The notes under the pieces were generated by a model that was not told where the DNA came from, ran no database searches, and saw nothing but the letters and a program-made list of their open reading frames with translations. This document shows positions 18,045 to 26,742 of a stretch of DNA of 64,000 nt, one piece after another. Positions within the stretch are counted from its first letter, which is position 1, and each line of letters starts with the position of its first letter. Made by a program: the position numbers and the translations under genes. Source of the stretch: Bacteroidota bacterium. Lineage in GTDB: Bacteria; Bacteroidota; Bacteroidia; Bacteroidales; JAADJA01. The stretch covers positions 62,001 through 126,000 of the forward strand of contig JAHLKX010000005.1 in the NCBI GenBank assembly GCA_020444515.1, read 5' to 3'.

Positions 18045-19018
18045 CCGATGTTAGATTTTTTGAGTAACCAGATAAAAAATGGTGCTCCGACGAGCATGGT
18101 AAACACACCGATGGGAATTTCATAGCCAGCCATGGTCCTCGAAAAATTATCGATTATTACGAGGAAGGATCCACCCAACAGGAGGTTATAGATCAAAGTC
18201 CTGCGGTTGTCAACTCCGAACAACATTCTGGTTATATGCGGAATGATTAATCCGTAAAGACCGATAATACCCGAAACAGCTACTACCGCTGAGCCTGCCA
18301 GGGTTGCTGCCAGCAATACCCAAATTTTCAACCGGTTGGGATTTAATCCGGATGATGCCGCTTCTTCGTCACCGAGTGCGAGCACATTCAGTTTCCATCG
18401 GAGTACAAATATTATGATACAACCAGCCATTACCGGCAGCATGATCATTGAAAGCTGATCCCAGCTGGCGTTGTGGAAATTACCCATAATCCAGTGAACA
18501 ATGCTCTGCAGCTTGAAAGGATCACTCATAATCTGAACGATGGTAAGCAGGGAGGTAAAAATCCCGTTGGTGATGATCCCGGCCAGTATCAGCGAAACGA
18601 TAGACACCTCCTTGTTCTTGCGTGCCATAAACCAGCTTAGTGCTACTGCAACAAGGCCAAAGATAAAGGCCGATAATTTTACCGGGATAACATGGGATGC
18701 AATGCCCAAAGCTGCGCCGAAAGCTGCGCCGGAAGATAAACCCAACACATATGGATCAACCAGTGGATTGCGAAAAACAGCCTGTAAGACAGAACCGGTT
18801 AAGGCCAGCATCCCACCCGTGATGAATACCAGCAGGATCCGCGGTAGACGAATATCAAAAATAATCGTCCGGGTTAAATCGCTTGAATATTCGGGTCTGA
18901 ATAAGAGGTCGTAAATATCATAGATGCCAACCTTGACTGAGGAGCCAATCAAAAGTGAAAGGATTAAAACCGGTATGGGCAATACATACAGTATTGTGAT
19001 TGCGAACTTCCTATTCAT
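18032..19018 (-). CDS. FecCD-family ABC transporter permease
   Basis: I chose the ATG at 19018, which overlaps the binding-protein gene by 8 bp. A start 75 bases further upstream would add a non-hydrophobic N-terminus running 83 bp into the upstream gene. The 328-residue product has about ten transmembrane helices and the family motifs RLPRILLVFITGGMLALTG, PYVLGLSSGAAFGAALG, and GLYGLIIPHITRMLFG (the coupling helix to the ATPase). It forms a homodimeric channel for siderophore, haem or B12 uptake. Gene order and overlaps indicate one operon. Confidence 0.92.
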   Translation of the reverse strand: MNRKFAITILYVLPIPVLILSLLIGSSVKVGIYDIYDLLFRPEYSSDLTRTIIFDIRLPRILLVFITGGMLALTGSVLQAVFRNPLVDPYVLGLSSGAAFGAALGIASHVIPVKLSAFIFGLVAVALSWFMARKNKEVSIVSLILAGIITNGIFTSLLTIVQIMSDPFKLQSIVHWIMGNFHNASWDQLSMIMLPVMAGCIIIFVLRWKLNVLALGDEEAASSGLNPNRLKIWVLLAATLAGSAVVAVSGIIGLYGLIIPHITRMLFGVDNRRTLIYNLLLGGSFLVIIDNFSRTMAGYEIPIGVFTMLVGAPFFIWLLKKSNIGWQQ

Positions 19019-20021
19019 CCGTTTTGTTATTGTTGTAAAGAAATTGAAGCATTGCATCGGCTGCAGGCTCAGACGACATATCTGTATTTCCATATGCCCA
19101 AAAATGGACCAACTGCGAGGAATACAAAAACTTTAATGTCCAGAAATCGCATTCAAACGCCGACGGTAATTCGTACACATTTTCGTTTTGTACAGCTTTT
19201 AAGCCTTTTAATAGCGGATTGCTGATCACATCGGCAGGATTTAGTTTTTCATTGTACCACATCACGATCATGTCAGGATCCCAATCATAAAGCTTTTCAA
19301 TATTGATGGTTACATGTTCATCTGGAAGTTCACATGCATTTTTCACCCCTGCAAGTTGAAACAATGATTCCACCATGCTATTGCTGCCGGATGTTTCATT
19401 GATTCCCTGTGCCCACATAAAATAGGCGGTCTTTCTATTTTTAGTAATTTGAATTTGTTTGAGTTTACCGAGTTCTGCTTTGGTAAATCCGATTAATTCA
19501 GAAGCCCTCTCTTCGCGGCCAAACAGTTTTCCCAGATCACTGATCTCCTTAAAAACATCATCAATGTCGTGAAGCATCACTGCATAAACAGGAATGTCAA
19601 ATCGTTCGATATTTTCGATGGCCTGTATTTGTGAGGACCAGATAATCACCAGATCGGGCTCCAGTCCTACAACCTGTTCGAGGCTCACAAAATCCCAGTT
19701 GCCCGGGGTGGGAAGGGATTTGTTTTTTATCCTGATGTCCAAATCAGCATACCGATCCCAATTTTCACCCCTATACACATCTCCAGGTACACCTACTACA
19801 CTTTCTTGTTGTCCAAGCATATAAATGCCGGAAAGGGCACTTTCGATCAGGCAAACCACTTTTTGAGCCGGTTGCTCCAATTGGAGTTTTTGCCCCCGAA
19901 AATCGGTTACCTGAATATCAGTATACTGCTTTTCTTGAGCTGTATTTCCTTTGCATGCTACCATCAATACTACAATACACAGGGAAAAGCAATTCAGGTA
20001 TATATAATTGGAGATGCGCAA
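19011..20021 (-). CDS. Periplasmic binding lipoprotein of a FecCD-type importer
   Basis: This 336-residue class III (BtuF/FepB-type) solute-binding protein has a lipobox VLMVAC with the lipidated Cys at 23. Family segments include TDFRGQKLQLEQPAQKVVCL near the N-terminus, LEQVVGLEPDLVIIWSS and, in the second lobe, VTINIEKLYDWDPDMIVMW. It starts with TTG 5 bases after the TonB receptor stop; no ATG is available before M20, which would destroy the signal peptide. It delivers ligand from the TonB receptor to the permease. Confidence 0.9.
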   Translation of the reverse strand: MRISNYIYLNCFSLCIVVLMVACKGNTAQEKQYTDIQVTDFRGQKLQLEQPAQKVVCLIESALSGIYMLGQQESVVGVPGDVYRGENWDRYADLDIRIKNKSLPTPGNWDFVSLEQVVGLEPDLVIIWSSQIQAIENIERFDIPVYAVMLHDIDDVFKEISDLGKLFGREERASELIGFTKAELGKLKQIQITKNRKTAYFMWAQGINETSGSNSMVESLFQLAGVKNACELPDEHVTINIEKLYDWDPDMIVMWYNEKLNPADVISNPLLKGLKAVQNENVYELPSAFECDFWTLKFLYSSQLVHFWAYGNTDMSSEPAADAMLQFLYNNNKTDE

Positions 20022-20026
20022 TGTAC

Positions 20027-22054
20027 CTAGTTTAATGTTACTTTAAAACCGCCCATTACCGAAAACCCGGTATTCTTAAAGCCCCAGGGCATTTCGTATT
20101 GGTTGTCGGAGAGGTTGTAAGATTTTAAAAATAGATCTATCAGAAAGCCGGTTTGATTGACGACTCGTTGTGAAACAAACAAATTCAATAATACGCCCGG
20201 AACAAACTCATTGCGTCCTGTTGGTGATGTACTATCGAAATACCCGCTGTTGTAGTTGAAGGCCGGTGTTACATTAAGCCCAAAACCAGTTTTGAGGGTG
20301 AAACCTGCATTGGCAATATGTTCAGGAGCGAATGGAACGGTTGCCCCATCAAGTTCTTCCAGATCGTTGGTTACTTCAGTATTCATGAAGGTATAGTTTG
20401 TATACCAACTAAAATATTTATTTAGCTGCTGATTCACTGCTAATTCAAAACCGGTTGAACTGGTTTGGCCGGCATTGATCGATTGCGATTGGGAAGGATC
20501 TTCACTGACAACCGTTTCCACGATGGCATCATCCACCAGTAAATAGAATGTCCGCAATGAAATTTGCATTCCTTTTAGCGGATGAATAATGGCACCGATA
20601 TCTGCTCCCAGGCCCGATTCAGGTTTTAAATCGGGGTTGGGGAGTTGCCCGTTGCGTCCAGGTACAACTTTATCGTCCAAAGCAATGGTTCCACCCATTG
20701 ATTTAAGACCCGGAGGAATAAAACTATTGCCGGCATTGGCAAAAATGGAAAAATTTGAAGTCAGATGGTATTTAAGTCCGGCATTCCAAAGCAATCTTGT
20801 ATAATCGATCTCTGGTTCTCCTGGATTGTTGCCACTTATCAGATCGATGGAATGTTCGATATAATTCAGGCGAAATCCGCCCCTGGCTATGAAACCACCA
20901 AAGCGGAGCTCCTCCTGTGCATAAATTCCAGATTGATATGCACGTGATTTATTGCCGTAAAGTGTGTATCCCAAAAGCGGATCACTATGGGTTTGATAAC
21001 GGGCAGCCTGGTAATCGGTGCCGATGGTCAGCAGATGATTGTTTCCATGCCTCCAGGCAATATTCACATTCACCGGGATGATAACCTGATCTACACCATT
21101 ATTGGAAAGCAAACTGTCGACCTCATTGAAATGGCTTTCCTGCCAGGTCCGATTGTAAATTCGCAAGCCCACCGAAAGATTGAAGGAAAGTACCTCATTG
21201 ATTTGCGAAGATTCATTCAGGTTCACGGTTGTGTAATCATGCCGGAAACCCCTGTAGATCCTTCCTGCATCACCTTTGTGAAGGGTTTTATTGATAAAGA
21301 CCTGCATTTTATGTTTTTCATTTTCTCCAAAAAACCAGGTTGCACCTGCAAAGAATTTTGCCTTTTGATATTCGGGATCCTTTTGTATATTGAGCCATGA
21401 ATCGGGGGTTCCATAATTGGTATAATCCGAATTTTCAAAATTAATCCCTGCAAAATAGTTCAGGTTCCCTTTGCGATCCTGGTGGAAGAGTTGCGTGTTG
21501 AGCGTATTGTAGGAACCGTATGCATTTGAAAATTGTGTTTCCTGACTTTCAATTTTATCCTTTAATATCAGGTTAATCGTGCCGGCCAGCGGACTTTGAT
21601 TTCCGGCAAAATCCTGCGAAAGGTAGTTGGAATACAAAACCGAAGCGGGTCCCTGCTGGATCTCTATGCGCTGAAAGGCCATCAGGTCCAGCGACATAGG
21701 ATCGATGAAAGCATCCAGCGGAAGTCCGTTAAGCATATATGTACTGTATTTGGGTCCGATACCGGAATAGGTGCCCCAATTGGCATCATTCCGGGAAAGT
21801 ACACTCACCGATGCACCCGGTTGTTGGGCAATTGCTTCCGTGAGGTTGCTATTCCCGAGGACCATGGGTTCAAATGCTGTGGCGGCGATCACATTGATTT
21901 TTTGAGTGACATTGCCAGCAGACTGATATTGGCGCGATCCGGTAATCACCATTTCTTCAATTTGAATTGTATCCAATACCTGTTCCTGAGCTGCAGCTGT
22001 GAAGAAAAGAATGATGGTGATCATTCCAGTTGCAATAAATTTAATCTTTCTCAT
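20027..22054 (-). CDS. TonB-dependent outer-membrane receptor
   Basis: It is 675 residues long with a signal peptide ending TAAAQ, a TonB-box-like segment (DTIQIEEMVITGSR), a plug domain (about residues 50-165, including LNGLPLDAF and FQRIEIQQGPASVLYSN) and a 22-strand-type barrel ending in SVMGGFKVTLN. It is the first gene of a four-gene operon with binding protein, permease and ATPase, so it imports one ligand class through both membranes: siderophore, haem or corrinoid. The barrel is short and lacks the N-terminal signalling domain. I saw no B12 riboswitch upstream, which weakly favours iron. Confidence 0.92.
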   Translation of the reverse strand: MRKIKFIATGMITIILFFTAAAQEQVLDTIQIEEMVITGSRQYQSAGNVTQKINVIAATAFEPMVLGNSNLTEAIAQQPGASVSVLSRNDANWGTYSGIGPKYSTYMLNGLPLDAFIDPMSLDLMAFQRIEIQQGPASVLYSNYLSQDFAGNQSPLAGTINLILKDKIESQETQFSNAYGSYNTLNTQLFHQDRKGNLNYFAGINFENSDYTNYGTPDSWLNIQKDPEYQKAKFFAGATWFFGENEKHKMQVFINKTLHKGDAGRIYRGFRHDYTTVNLNESSQINEVLSFNLSVGLRIYNRTWQESHFNEVDSLLSNNGVDQVIIPVNVNIAWRHGNNHLLTIGTDYQAARYQTHSDPLLGYTLYGNKSRAYQSGIYAQEELRFGGFIARGGFRLNYIEHSIDLISGNNPGEPEIDYTRLLWNAGLKYHLTSNFSIFANAGNSFIPPGLKSMGGTIALDDKVVPGRNGQLPNPDLKPESGLGADIGAIIHPLKGMQISLRTFYLLVDDAIVETVVSEDPSQSQSINAGQTSSTGFELAVNQQLNKYFSWYTNYTFMNTEVTNDLEELDGATVPFAPEHIANAGFTLKTGFGLNVTPAFNYNSGYFDSTSPTGRNEFVPGVLLNLFVSQRVVNQTGFLIDLFLKSYNLSDNQYEMPWGFKNTGFSVMGGFKVTLN

Positions 22055-22092
22055 TTTAGGACCTGCTTTTGTATCATGTGTTATTAAAATAA

Positions 22093-22131
22093 TAATCGTG
22101 TTACCTATGGAATAAAATAGTGTTACGATTA
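22093..22131. promoter_or_regulatory. Repeat cluster upstream of the TonB import operon
   Basis: TAATCGT (22093-22099) and ACGATTA (22125-22131) are inverted. The overlapping GTGTTAC occurs twice (22098-22104, 22120-22126). This lies 39-77 bases before the receptor start and is a possible metal-regulator site. The function is inferred only from position. Confidence 0.3.
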
Positions 22132-22323
22132 TGCAATTCGTGTGATTAGCGGTAAAAGTATTTAACTTTTATGAAATGAAAAAGAAAAGGTCGGGAAATA
22201 TTGGACTTGTATGCTCGGTTATTCATAACAGAGTGCATCTACTGGTTTGGATTAGGATGCTTCCCATGCCTAATATGCTATGTTTAGGGCCGCAGTAAGT
22301 AGTCCCATTAAAGTGGCTAAAAT

Positions 22324-22966
22324 TTAGATCCTTATTCCAGGGTCTATCCGATATTCGAAACTTTGTAACCATTTTTGCATGCTAAACCAGGCGATCACAT
22401 TGGCCAGCAGGATCCATTTTGCAAATTCCTGAGAGAACAACCAAACGATTTGATTATTTGCAACCCCAAAAGTTTTCCTGATCCCAATCTCCTTTATTCC
22501 TGACTCTACCATGGAAGTGATAAGTACTATTGAACAAGGACGCTTCAACGCATTATCTGGATTTCCGGCAGTCACCGGAAAAGTGAATACATCCAGGAAT
22601 GTTGAATCGACGCAAAAATCACGGTCTTCAATGAAGACCCTTTCATTGTATTTTGTTTTAACATCACTCCATACATAGATGCGGGTAATCTTATCCATTT
22701 CAGGAAATTCACGATACGATACTCCTGGAAGGGGTGCCGGTCAGGTATATTTGTGTATTCCCTGCCATGCCATCCACAGCCATCCTGTAGATGCGATTGT
22801 GATTTTTGTGGAATTTATCAAAATACAGTTCATATTCGACCTATAAATAAATCAGATTGGCACAGGCCATAGCGATGGGAAGGCCAATAATATTCAGCAG
22901 GTAAAAACCCTTTTGACAGATTATTTTACGCCATATGATTTTGATGAAATTGAAAAGCAGACCTTC
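22324..22966 (-). pseudogene. Decayed MacB/FtsX-type ABC permease
   Basis: Translating the minus strand in pieces recovers a MacB_PCD/FtsX permease. First comes NFIKIIWRKIICQKGFYLLN and IIGLPIAMACANLIYL (about 22850-22952), then an in-frame TAG, then VEYELYFDKFHKNHNRIYRM, then a one-base frameshift near 22740 into REFPEMDKITRIYVWSD. The remaining frame jumps directly from the N-terminal periplasmic region (DNALKRPCSIVLI) to the C-terminal FtsX motif IKEIGIRKTFGVANNQIVWL, so some 600 residues of a ~790-residue protein are missing. No start codon is visible at the usual place. This is clearly a relic. Confidence 0.85.
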
Positions 22967-22988
22967 TTGTTTTTGGCGAAAAATAAAG

Positions 22989-23855
22989 TCAGGCTAAGGA
23001 CAGGATCATTTCATATTGTTTGGTAAAAAGGTGAAATCCTGATTCGCTCAGGAACTCATTGAGGGCATAATCATCTGCCGGGATATTTAAATAACGGATT
23101 TCAATGGTATCATCACCAATGGATTGAAGTAGTTTTTCGATGAGTGCCGATCCCACACCCATATTTCTGTATATGGGATCTACAAGCAAATTCATGATCC
23201 ACTTGAGTGCTGGATAATAAATAATAATGCCCACTTTTTTTATGCTGTATGTAGCAGCTATGATCGTCAGTGCATCGGGTATCCTTTGAATGGAAGTAAA
23301 GCTGTTTTCCCAGGATGGTTGCCAGTCAGCAAATGTTTCAAAATCAGTAACCTGTTTTTTTGCTACCACTTTAAGCTGAAGCGGAATCTTTAATTTATAG
23401 GCCGGATTAAAATCAGAAGTTTTTAATGAATAGCAATTAAAATCACGTTCGATCCTAAATCCTTCTTTCTGATATGCTTTTACGGCCGCCATATTTTCTT
23501 GTAATACCTCCAGGTAAAATTGTTTTATCCCTATTTTAATAAGTGCGGATCGGATCTGTTTAAACATTTTTCCTGCGAGTCCTCTTCCCCTTTGTTCTCC
23601 AATGATTCCGGTCATAATATCAAAAGCTGATGGCTGGATATATTGCCGGTCGATGCCAACCAGTGTAAATCCAACAAGGCGTTCATTTTCAAAAGCTCCT
23701 GCTGAACAGGCCGGATCATATCCATTTTTGATGGCCCTGTTTTGCAGTTTCACAGCGTCCATGTAATTCACATTTACGGCATAATCTTTAAAAGCTTCCA
23801 AAAATGTTTGGTAAATGGTCTCAAATGAAACTCCGTTTAAATTTCGTATTTCCAT
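22989..23855 (-). CDS. Tandem-domain GNAT N-acetyltransferase
   Basis: This 288-residue protein contains two GNAT folds. The first has its acetyl-CoA motif A in GIIGEQRGRGLAGKMFKQI (about residues 83-101), followed by YLEVLQENMAAVKAYQKEGF. The second has NLLVDPIYRNMGVGSALIEKLL (about 225-246) and the terminal NEFLSESGFHLF. It is cytosolic and transfers an acetyl group to an unknown amine. The start is 2 bases from the end of the signal peptidase gene upstream, which suggests coupling. Confidence 0.87.
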   Translation of the reverse strand: MEIRNLNGVSFETIYQTFLEAFKDYAVNVNYMDAVKLQNRAIKNGYDPACSAGAFENERLVGFTLVGIDRQYIQPSAFDIMTGIIGEQRGRGLAGKMFKQIRSALIKIGIKQFYLEVLQENMAAVKAYQKEGFRIERDFNCYSLKTSDFNPAYKLKIPLQLKVVAKKQVTDFETFADWQPSWENSFTSIQRIPDALTIIAATYSIKKVGIIIYYPALKWIMNLLVDPIYRNMGVGSALIEKLLQSIGDDTIEIRYLNIPADDYALNEFLSESGFHLFTKQYEMILSLA

Positions 23856-23857
23856 AG

Positions 23858-24469
23858 CTACTCCTTTCTGAATATCCGGAACAGGTACTTTCCAAATATT
23901 TCATTGCGATTCACCAATCCCAGAAAGCGGGAATCAAGACTATTGGTGCGGTTATCACCCAGCACAAAATAGTGGTTATCCAATACGACCATGGGGCCGA
24001 AATTGGAAATAATATTTTCTGTTTCCGACATGGCAACGGTATGATAAAGCCCCAAACCGGTTTCAATGGCCAGAATATCGCTTTCGTCTTTATCTGGAAG
24101 ATTATATACCTCTTTTTTCAAAACCTGGTAGCGCATGGGCTGATGATTGATTAAGATCTTGTTTTTTCTGATTTCAATGGTATCTCCCGGAATGCCGATG
24201 ATCCGCTTAAGCCAGAATTCATTCGTTCCGGTTCGGGAAAAATAGCACAGGATCATATCTCCACGACCGGGGCTTCGCCATGGAAATATTTTCAGGCTTG
24301 AAAAGGGAATGGTGACATCATAAGCCGATCGGTTGATGATCACCTTGTCGCCCGAATAAAAAGTAGGCAGATCACTTGACCCCAGCACCAGGTATGTCCT
24401 GAAATTTCCCAGTAATAGCGCCAAAAGAATGATAAGGGATCCGATGATGTATGGCTTTTTGATAAGCAT
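23858..24469 (-). CDS. lepB: Signal peptidase I (S26)
   Basis: I use the ATG at 24469 (203 residues); a TTG lies 6 bases upstream. One N-terminal membrane helix (about 6-21) precedes the catalytic region. The general-base lysine is K88 in WLKRIIGIPGDTIEI, and box E reads GDNRTNSLDSRFLG. The nucleophile box reads GSSDLPTF (S32) instead of the usual S-M-x-P-T, so the conserved Met after the serine is Asp. The enzyme removes signal peptides at the periplasmic face. It is probably an accessory copy, small compared with the large lepB of Bacteroidota. Confidence 0.85.
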   Translation of the reverse strand: MLIKKPYIIGSLIILLALLLGNFRTYLVLGSSDLPTFYSGDKVIINRSAYDVTIPFSSLKIFPWRSPGRGDMILCYFSRTGTNEFWLKRIIGIPGDTIEIRKNKILINHQPMRYQVLKKEVYNLPDKDESDILAIETGLGLYHTVAMSETENIISNFGPMVVLDNHYFVLGDNRTNSLDSRFLGLVNRNEIFGKYLFRIFRKE

Positions 24470-24527
24470 CTGCAATTTGTTTGTTTAAAAAAATCCAATT
24501 CTGTACCGCACTGCGAAAAGAATTAAC

Positions 24528-24557
24528 TTTCAGATCGTTAAAAGATATTTATTTTTG
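24528..24557 (+). promoter_or_regulatory. Candidate Bacteroidota promoter
   Basis: TTTC at 24528-24531 and TATTTTTG at 24550-24557 are spaced by 18 bases, close to the TTTG/TAnnTTTG pair. It points at the GNAT gene starting at 24628. Confidence 0.45.
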
Positions 24558-24627
24558 AGGTCATGGAATTTTTTCATCTTTTTGAACACCTCTTGTTCGG
24601 TTGCGAACATTGAATCTATCATCAGTT

Positions 24628-25044
24628 ATGACAAATTTTCGCTTTAGCACTGACTTACCGGAAAAGCAACTTTTCTATGATTTATTCCTGACGACCGGAT
24701 GGAATATACAGTATAAATTAGAACCGGACGAATTATACGAAGCATTAAACCAAAGCTGGTATTGTATATCAGCATATCATGACAATATTCTTGTTGGTTT
24801 TGGCCGGATGATCTGCGATGGGGTGGTGCATGCGCTAATCCTCGACCTGATCGTTCATCCCGATTATCAAAGCAAAGGTATTGGTAAAACCATATTGAAT
24901 AAACTCGTTGACAAATGCAGGCAACACCGGATCAGGGATATCCAGCTTTTCAGCGTGAAAGGCAAAGCCGGGTTTTATCAAAAATGTGGTTTCAAAGATA
25001 GGCCGGAAGGCGCACCGGGAATGGAGATAAAGAAGATTAGATAA
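24628..25044 (+). CDS. GNAT family N-acetyltransferase
   Basis: The ATG at 24628 is used; an upstream TTG at 24601 adds nine residues that do not belong to the fold. The single GNAT domain (138 residues) has the acetyl-CoA motif LIVHPDYQSKGIGKTILNKL and the closing GKAGFYQKCGFKDRPEGAPG. The YELEPDELYEALNQSWY-like N-terminal region resembles YhhY/ElaA-type small GNATs. Substrate unknown. It is transcribed alone, divergently from lepB. Confidence 0.85.
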   Translation: MTNFRFSTDLPEKQLFYDLFLTTGWNIQYKLEPDELYEALNQSWYCISAYHDNILVGFGRMICDGVVHALILDLIVHPDYQSKGIGKTILNKLVDKCRQHRIRDIQLFSVKGKAGFYQKCGFKDRPEGAPGMEIKKIR

Positions 25045-25200
25045 TTAATTGATTTTAGAAAAACAAGGGTATTTTGTATTATATCCTTAAGAAATACAAG
25101 GTAAAATCTAAATAAGTTCTTTAGAATTACAGGGCTAAATCACAAGGCTTACTTTAAATTCGAAAATTAAACTGCTAAAAGCAAGGAAAACGAAGCATAC

Positions 25201-25285
25201 AAATCCTCCTTTTTAAATATAAATCCTCCATTCCTTACAAAAATCCCCACGTTCATTACATTTTTCCCTGCGTTCATTGATCTCC
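25201..25285 (+). promoter_or_regulatory. Phased direct repeats with the shared LytTR-region motif, copy 1
   Basis: The 309-base gap between 25045 and 25353 holds this array and a promoter. AAATCCTCC starts at 25201 and again at 25221, AAATCCCC at 25241, and TTTTTCCC at 25261, a 20-base period of about two helical turns. The motif at 25252-25285 (TTCATTACATTTTTCCC... TTCATTGATCTCC) is shared with 31495-31526 and 37551-37584. It is a candidate activator site for LytTR regulators, which bind direct repeats about two turns apart. No gene is visible in 25045-25200. Confidence 0.55.
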
Positions 25286-25287
25286 TT

Positions 25288-25323
25288 CATTTTTGCCTTT
25301 TAGATGTTGTAAGTTTATCTTGT
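25288..25323 (+). promoter_or_regulatory. Candidate promoter of the first secreted-protein module
   Basis: TTTG at 25292-25295 and TATCTTG at 25316-25322 are 20 bases apart. The whole stretch aligns without gaps with 31552-31587, sharing CAT-N15-GTTGTAA and TT.ATCT. It ends 31 bases before the esterase start codon. Confidence 0.5.
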
Positions 25324-25353
25324 GAAATTATTATTTATCAAAAACAAGATATC

Positions 25354-26646
25354 ATGAAAAAATTTACACTAATTATTTCGGTCAGCCTCTTGTGCGGCTT
25401 TGTTTTCAATATCAATGCACAAAACTCTATTCGGATTGATGCATCATTTTACAGCCAGGTGCTGGACGAAGTCAGGAAAGTCAATGTTTTTCTGCCAGGT
25501 GATTACTATGTCAATCCTGAGCAGGAGTATGCCACCATTTATTACCTGCATGGTGGGGGTGGTAACCAGACTACTGGAAGTTATGAGGCCAACTGGTATT
25601 ATAACCTGCATGCCCAGGATACTACCGTTAGTTCCCCACCGGCAATTTTTGTCTGTCCCGATGGATCCTGCGAACCTTATCTAGGAAGTTGCTGGATGAA
25701 TTCCGAGCTTTATGGTTCCTACGAGGATTATTTTATTCAGGATGTGATCGGGTTCATTGAAAGCAATTTCAGGGCTTATCCGGATAAAAACTTCAGGCTA
25801 CTGACCGGTATGTCCATGGGTGGTTATGGTTCGGCCCGGTTCAGTGTGAAATATCCCGATATGTTCAGGGCTTGTGTCCCAAGCGTTGGCTTTCTATCAG
25901 TTCCTGACACCCTTATGAATGCATGGAAGGACCTGTATTACAATGAAAATGGTTCGTATGTGCCAACCGTAAACAATGGGACCAATACACAATTGTTGCT
26001 TACCATGTGCGGAGGCCTTTCACCCAATTTGGCAAACCCGCCCTGTTATGTTGATTTCCCCTTTGATACATCGGGAAATATGGTAGATACGGTACTCAAC
26101 CGGTGGTACCAGAACGACCTGAGCAGAAAAGTGAAAGATCTGCCTGACGAACATGAATTATCCTGGTTCATGATAGGCGGTACGGAGGATTACATGGTAA
26201 CCCATCCAACTTACCAGGTGTTTACAGATAGCCTTGATCACTATGGAATTGACTGGGACTGCAGTTATTTTGAAGGCGGCCATGTATTTCACCCTGAATC
26301 GTGGATGATGGCCATTCACTGGATGGATTCCATAATCAATATGGAATATTCAACATTAGGAGTTGGAGATCATTTAGTTCAAAGTTCGATGTTTGAAGTT
26401 CGAAGTTATCCGAATCCGGTATCTGAAATCTGTACACTGGAATTTGAATTGAAAAGTCCGGAATTCGTTTCCATTACAGTATTTAATTCAGCAGGGAAAA
26501 AGATCTTACAATCCAAAACGAAACAATATCATTCAGGAGAACAGCAAATCCAGATTAACATGACCGGGAAAAATGAAGGTATTTATTTCTGCCGGATTCA
26601 AGCGGGGAATGAAATCATAACGAAGAAAATAATAAAAGTGAAATAG
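25354..26646 (+). CDS. Secreted esterase (esterase D/feruloyl esterase-like) with T9SS domain
   Basis: It has 430 residues: a signal peptide (MKKFTLIISVSLLCGFVFNINA), an alpha/beta hydrolase of the putative-esterase family (about 25-325) and a type A T9SS sorting domain over the last ~85 residues (VRSYPNPVSEICTLEFEL ... GIYFCRIQAGNEIITKKIIK). The nucleophile elbow GMSMGGYGS and the oxyanion segment YYLHGGGGN are visible; the histidine is probably in FEGGHVFHPESW. It is probably a surface or released carbohydrate or phenolic esterase. It leads a four-gene module with a beta-helix protein and a LytTR pair and is preceded by the shared repeat motif. Confidence 0.88.
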   Translation: MKKFTLIISVSLLCGFVFNINAQNSIRIDASFYSQVLDEVRKVNVFLPGDYYVNPEQEYATIYYLHGGGGNQTTGSYEANWYYNLHAQDTTVSSPPAIFVCPDGSCEPYLGSCWMNSELYGSYEDYFIQDVIGFIESNFRAYPDKNFRLLTGMSMGGYGSARFSVKYPDMFRACVPSVGFLSVPDTLMNAWKDLYYNENGSYVPTVNNGTNTQLLLTMCGGLSPNLANPPCYVDFPFDTSGNMVDTVLNRWYQNDLSRKVKDLPDEHELSWFMIGGTEDYMVTHPTYQVFTDSLDHYGIDWDCSYFEGGHVFHPESWMMAIHWMDSIINMEYSTLGVGDHLVQSSMFEVRSYPNPVSEICTLEFELKSPEFVSITVFNSAGKKILQSKTKQYHSGEQQIQINMTGKNEGIYFCRIQAGNEIITKKIIKVK

Positions 26647-26663
26647 TATTGAGCGGAGAGCTA

Positions 26664-26714
26664 AGAGCGAAGAGCTAAGAGTTATATTAAACTTAGCTCC
26701 AAGCACTTCGCTCT
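26664..26714. repeat. Imperfect inverted repeat between two secreted-protein genes
   Basis: AGAGCGAAG-AGCTAAG (26664-26679) faces CTTAGCT (26692-26698) and CTTCGCTCT (26706-26714), with a 7-base bulge in the right arm. GAGCTAAGAG also repeats directly at about 26658 and 26672. It could be an intercistronic hairpin; no T-run follows, so it is not a classical terminator. Confidence 0.5.
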
Positions 26715-26742
26715 CTGCCCTTCGCCTAAAAACAAAAACATC

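Noticed and set aside
22055..22323. Possible cobalamin riboswitch upstream of the TonB import operon
   Set aside because: I searched both strands by eye for the conserved B12-box sequences and found none; only short inverted and direct repeats are present.
25201..25285. Regular 20-base spacing suggesting a CRISPR-like array
   Set aside because: Repeats are only ~8-9 bases and drift in sequence, there are no spacer-length units, and no cas genes lie nearby.
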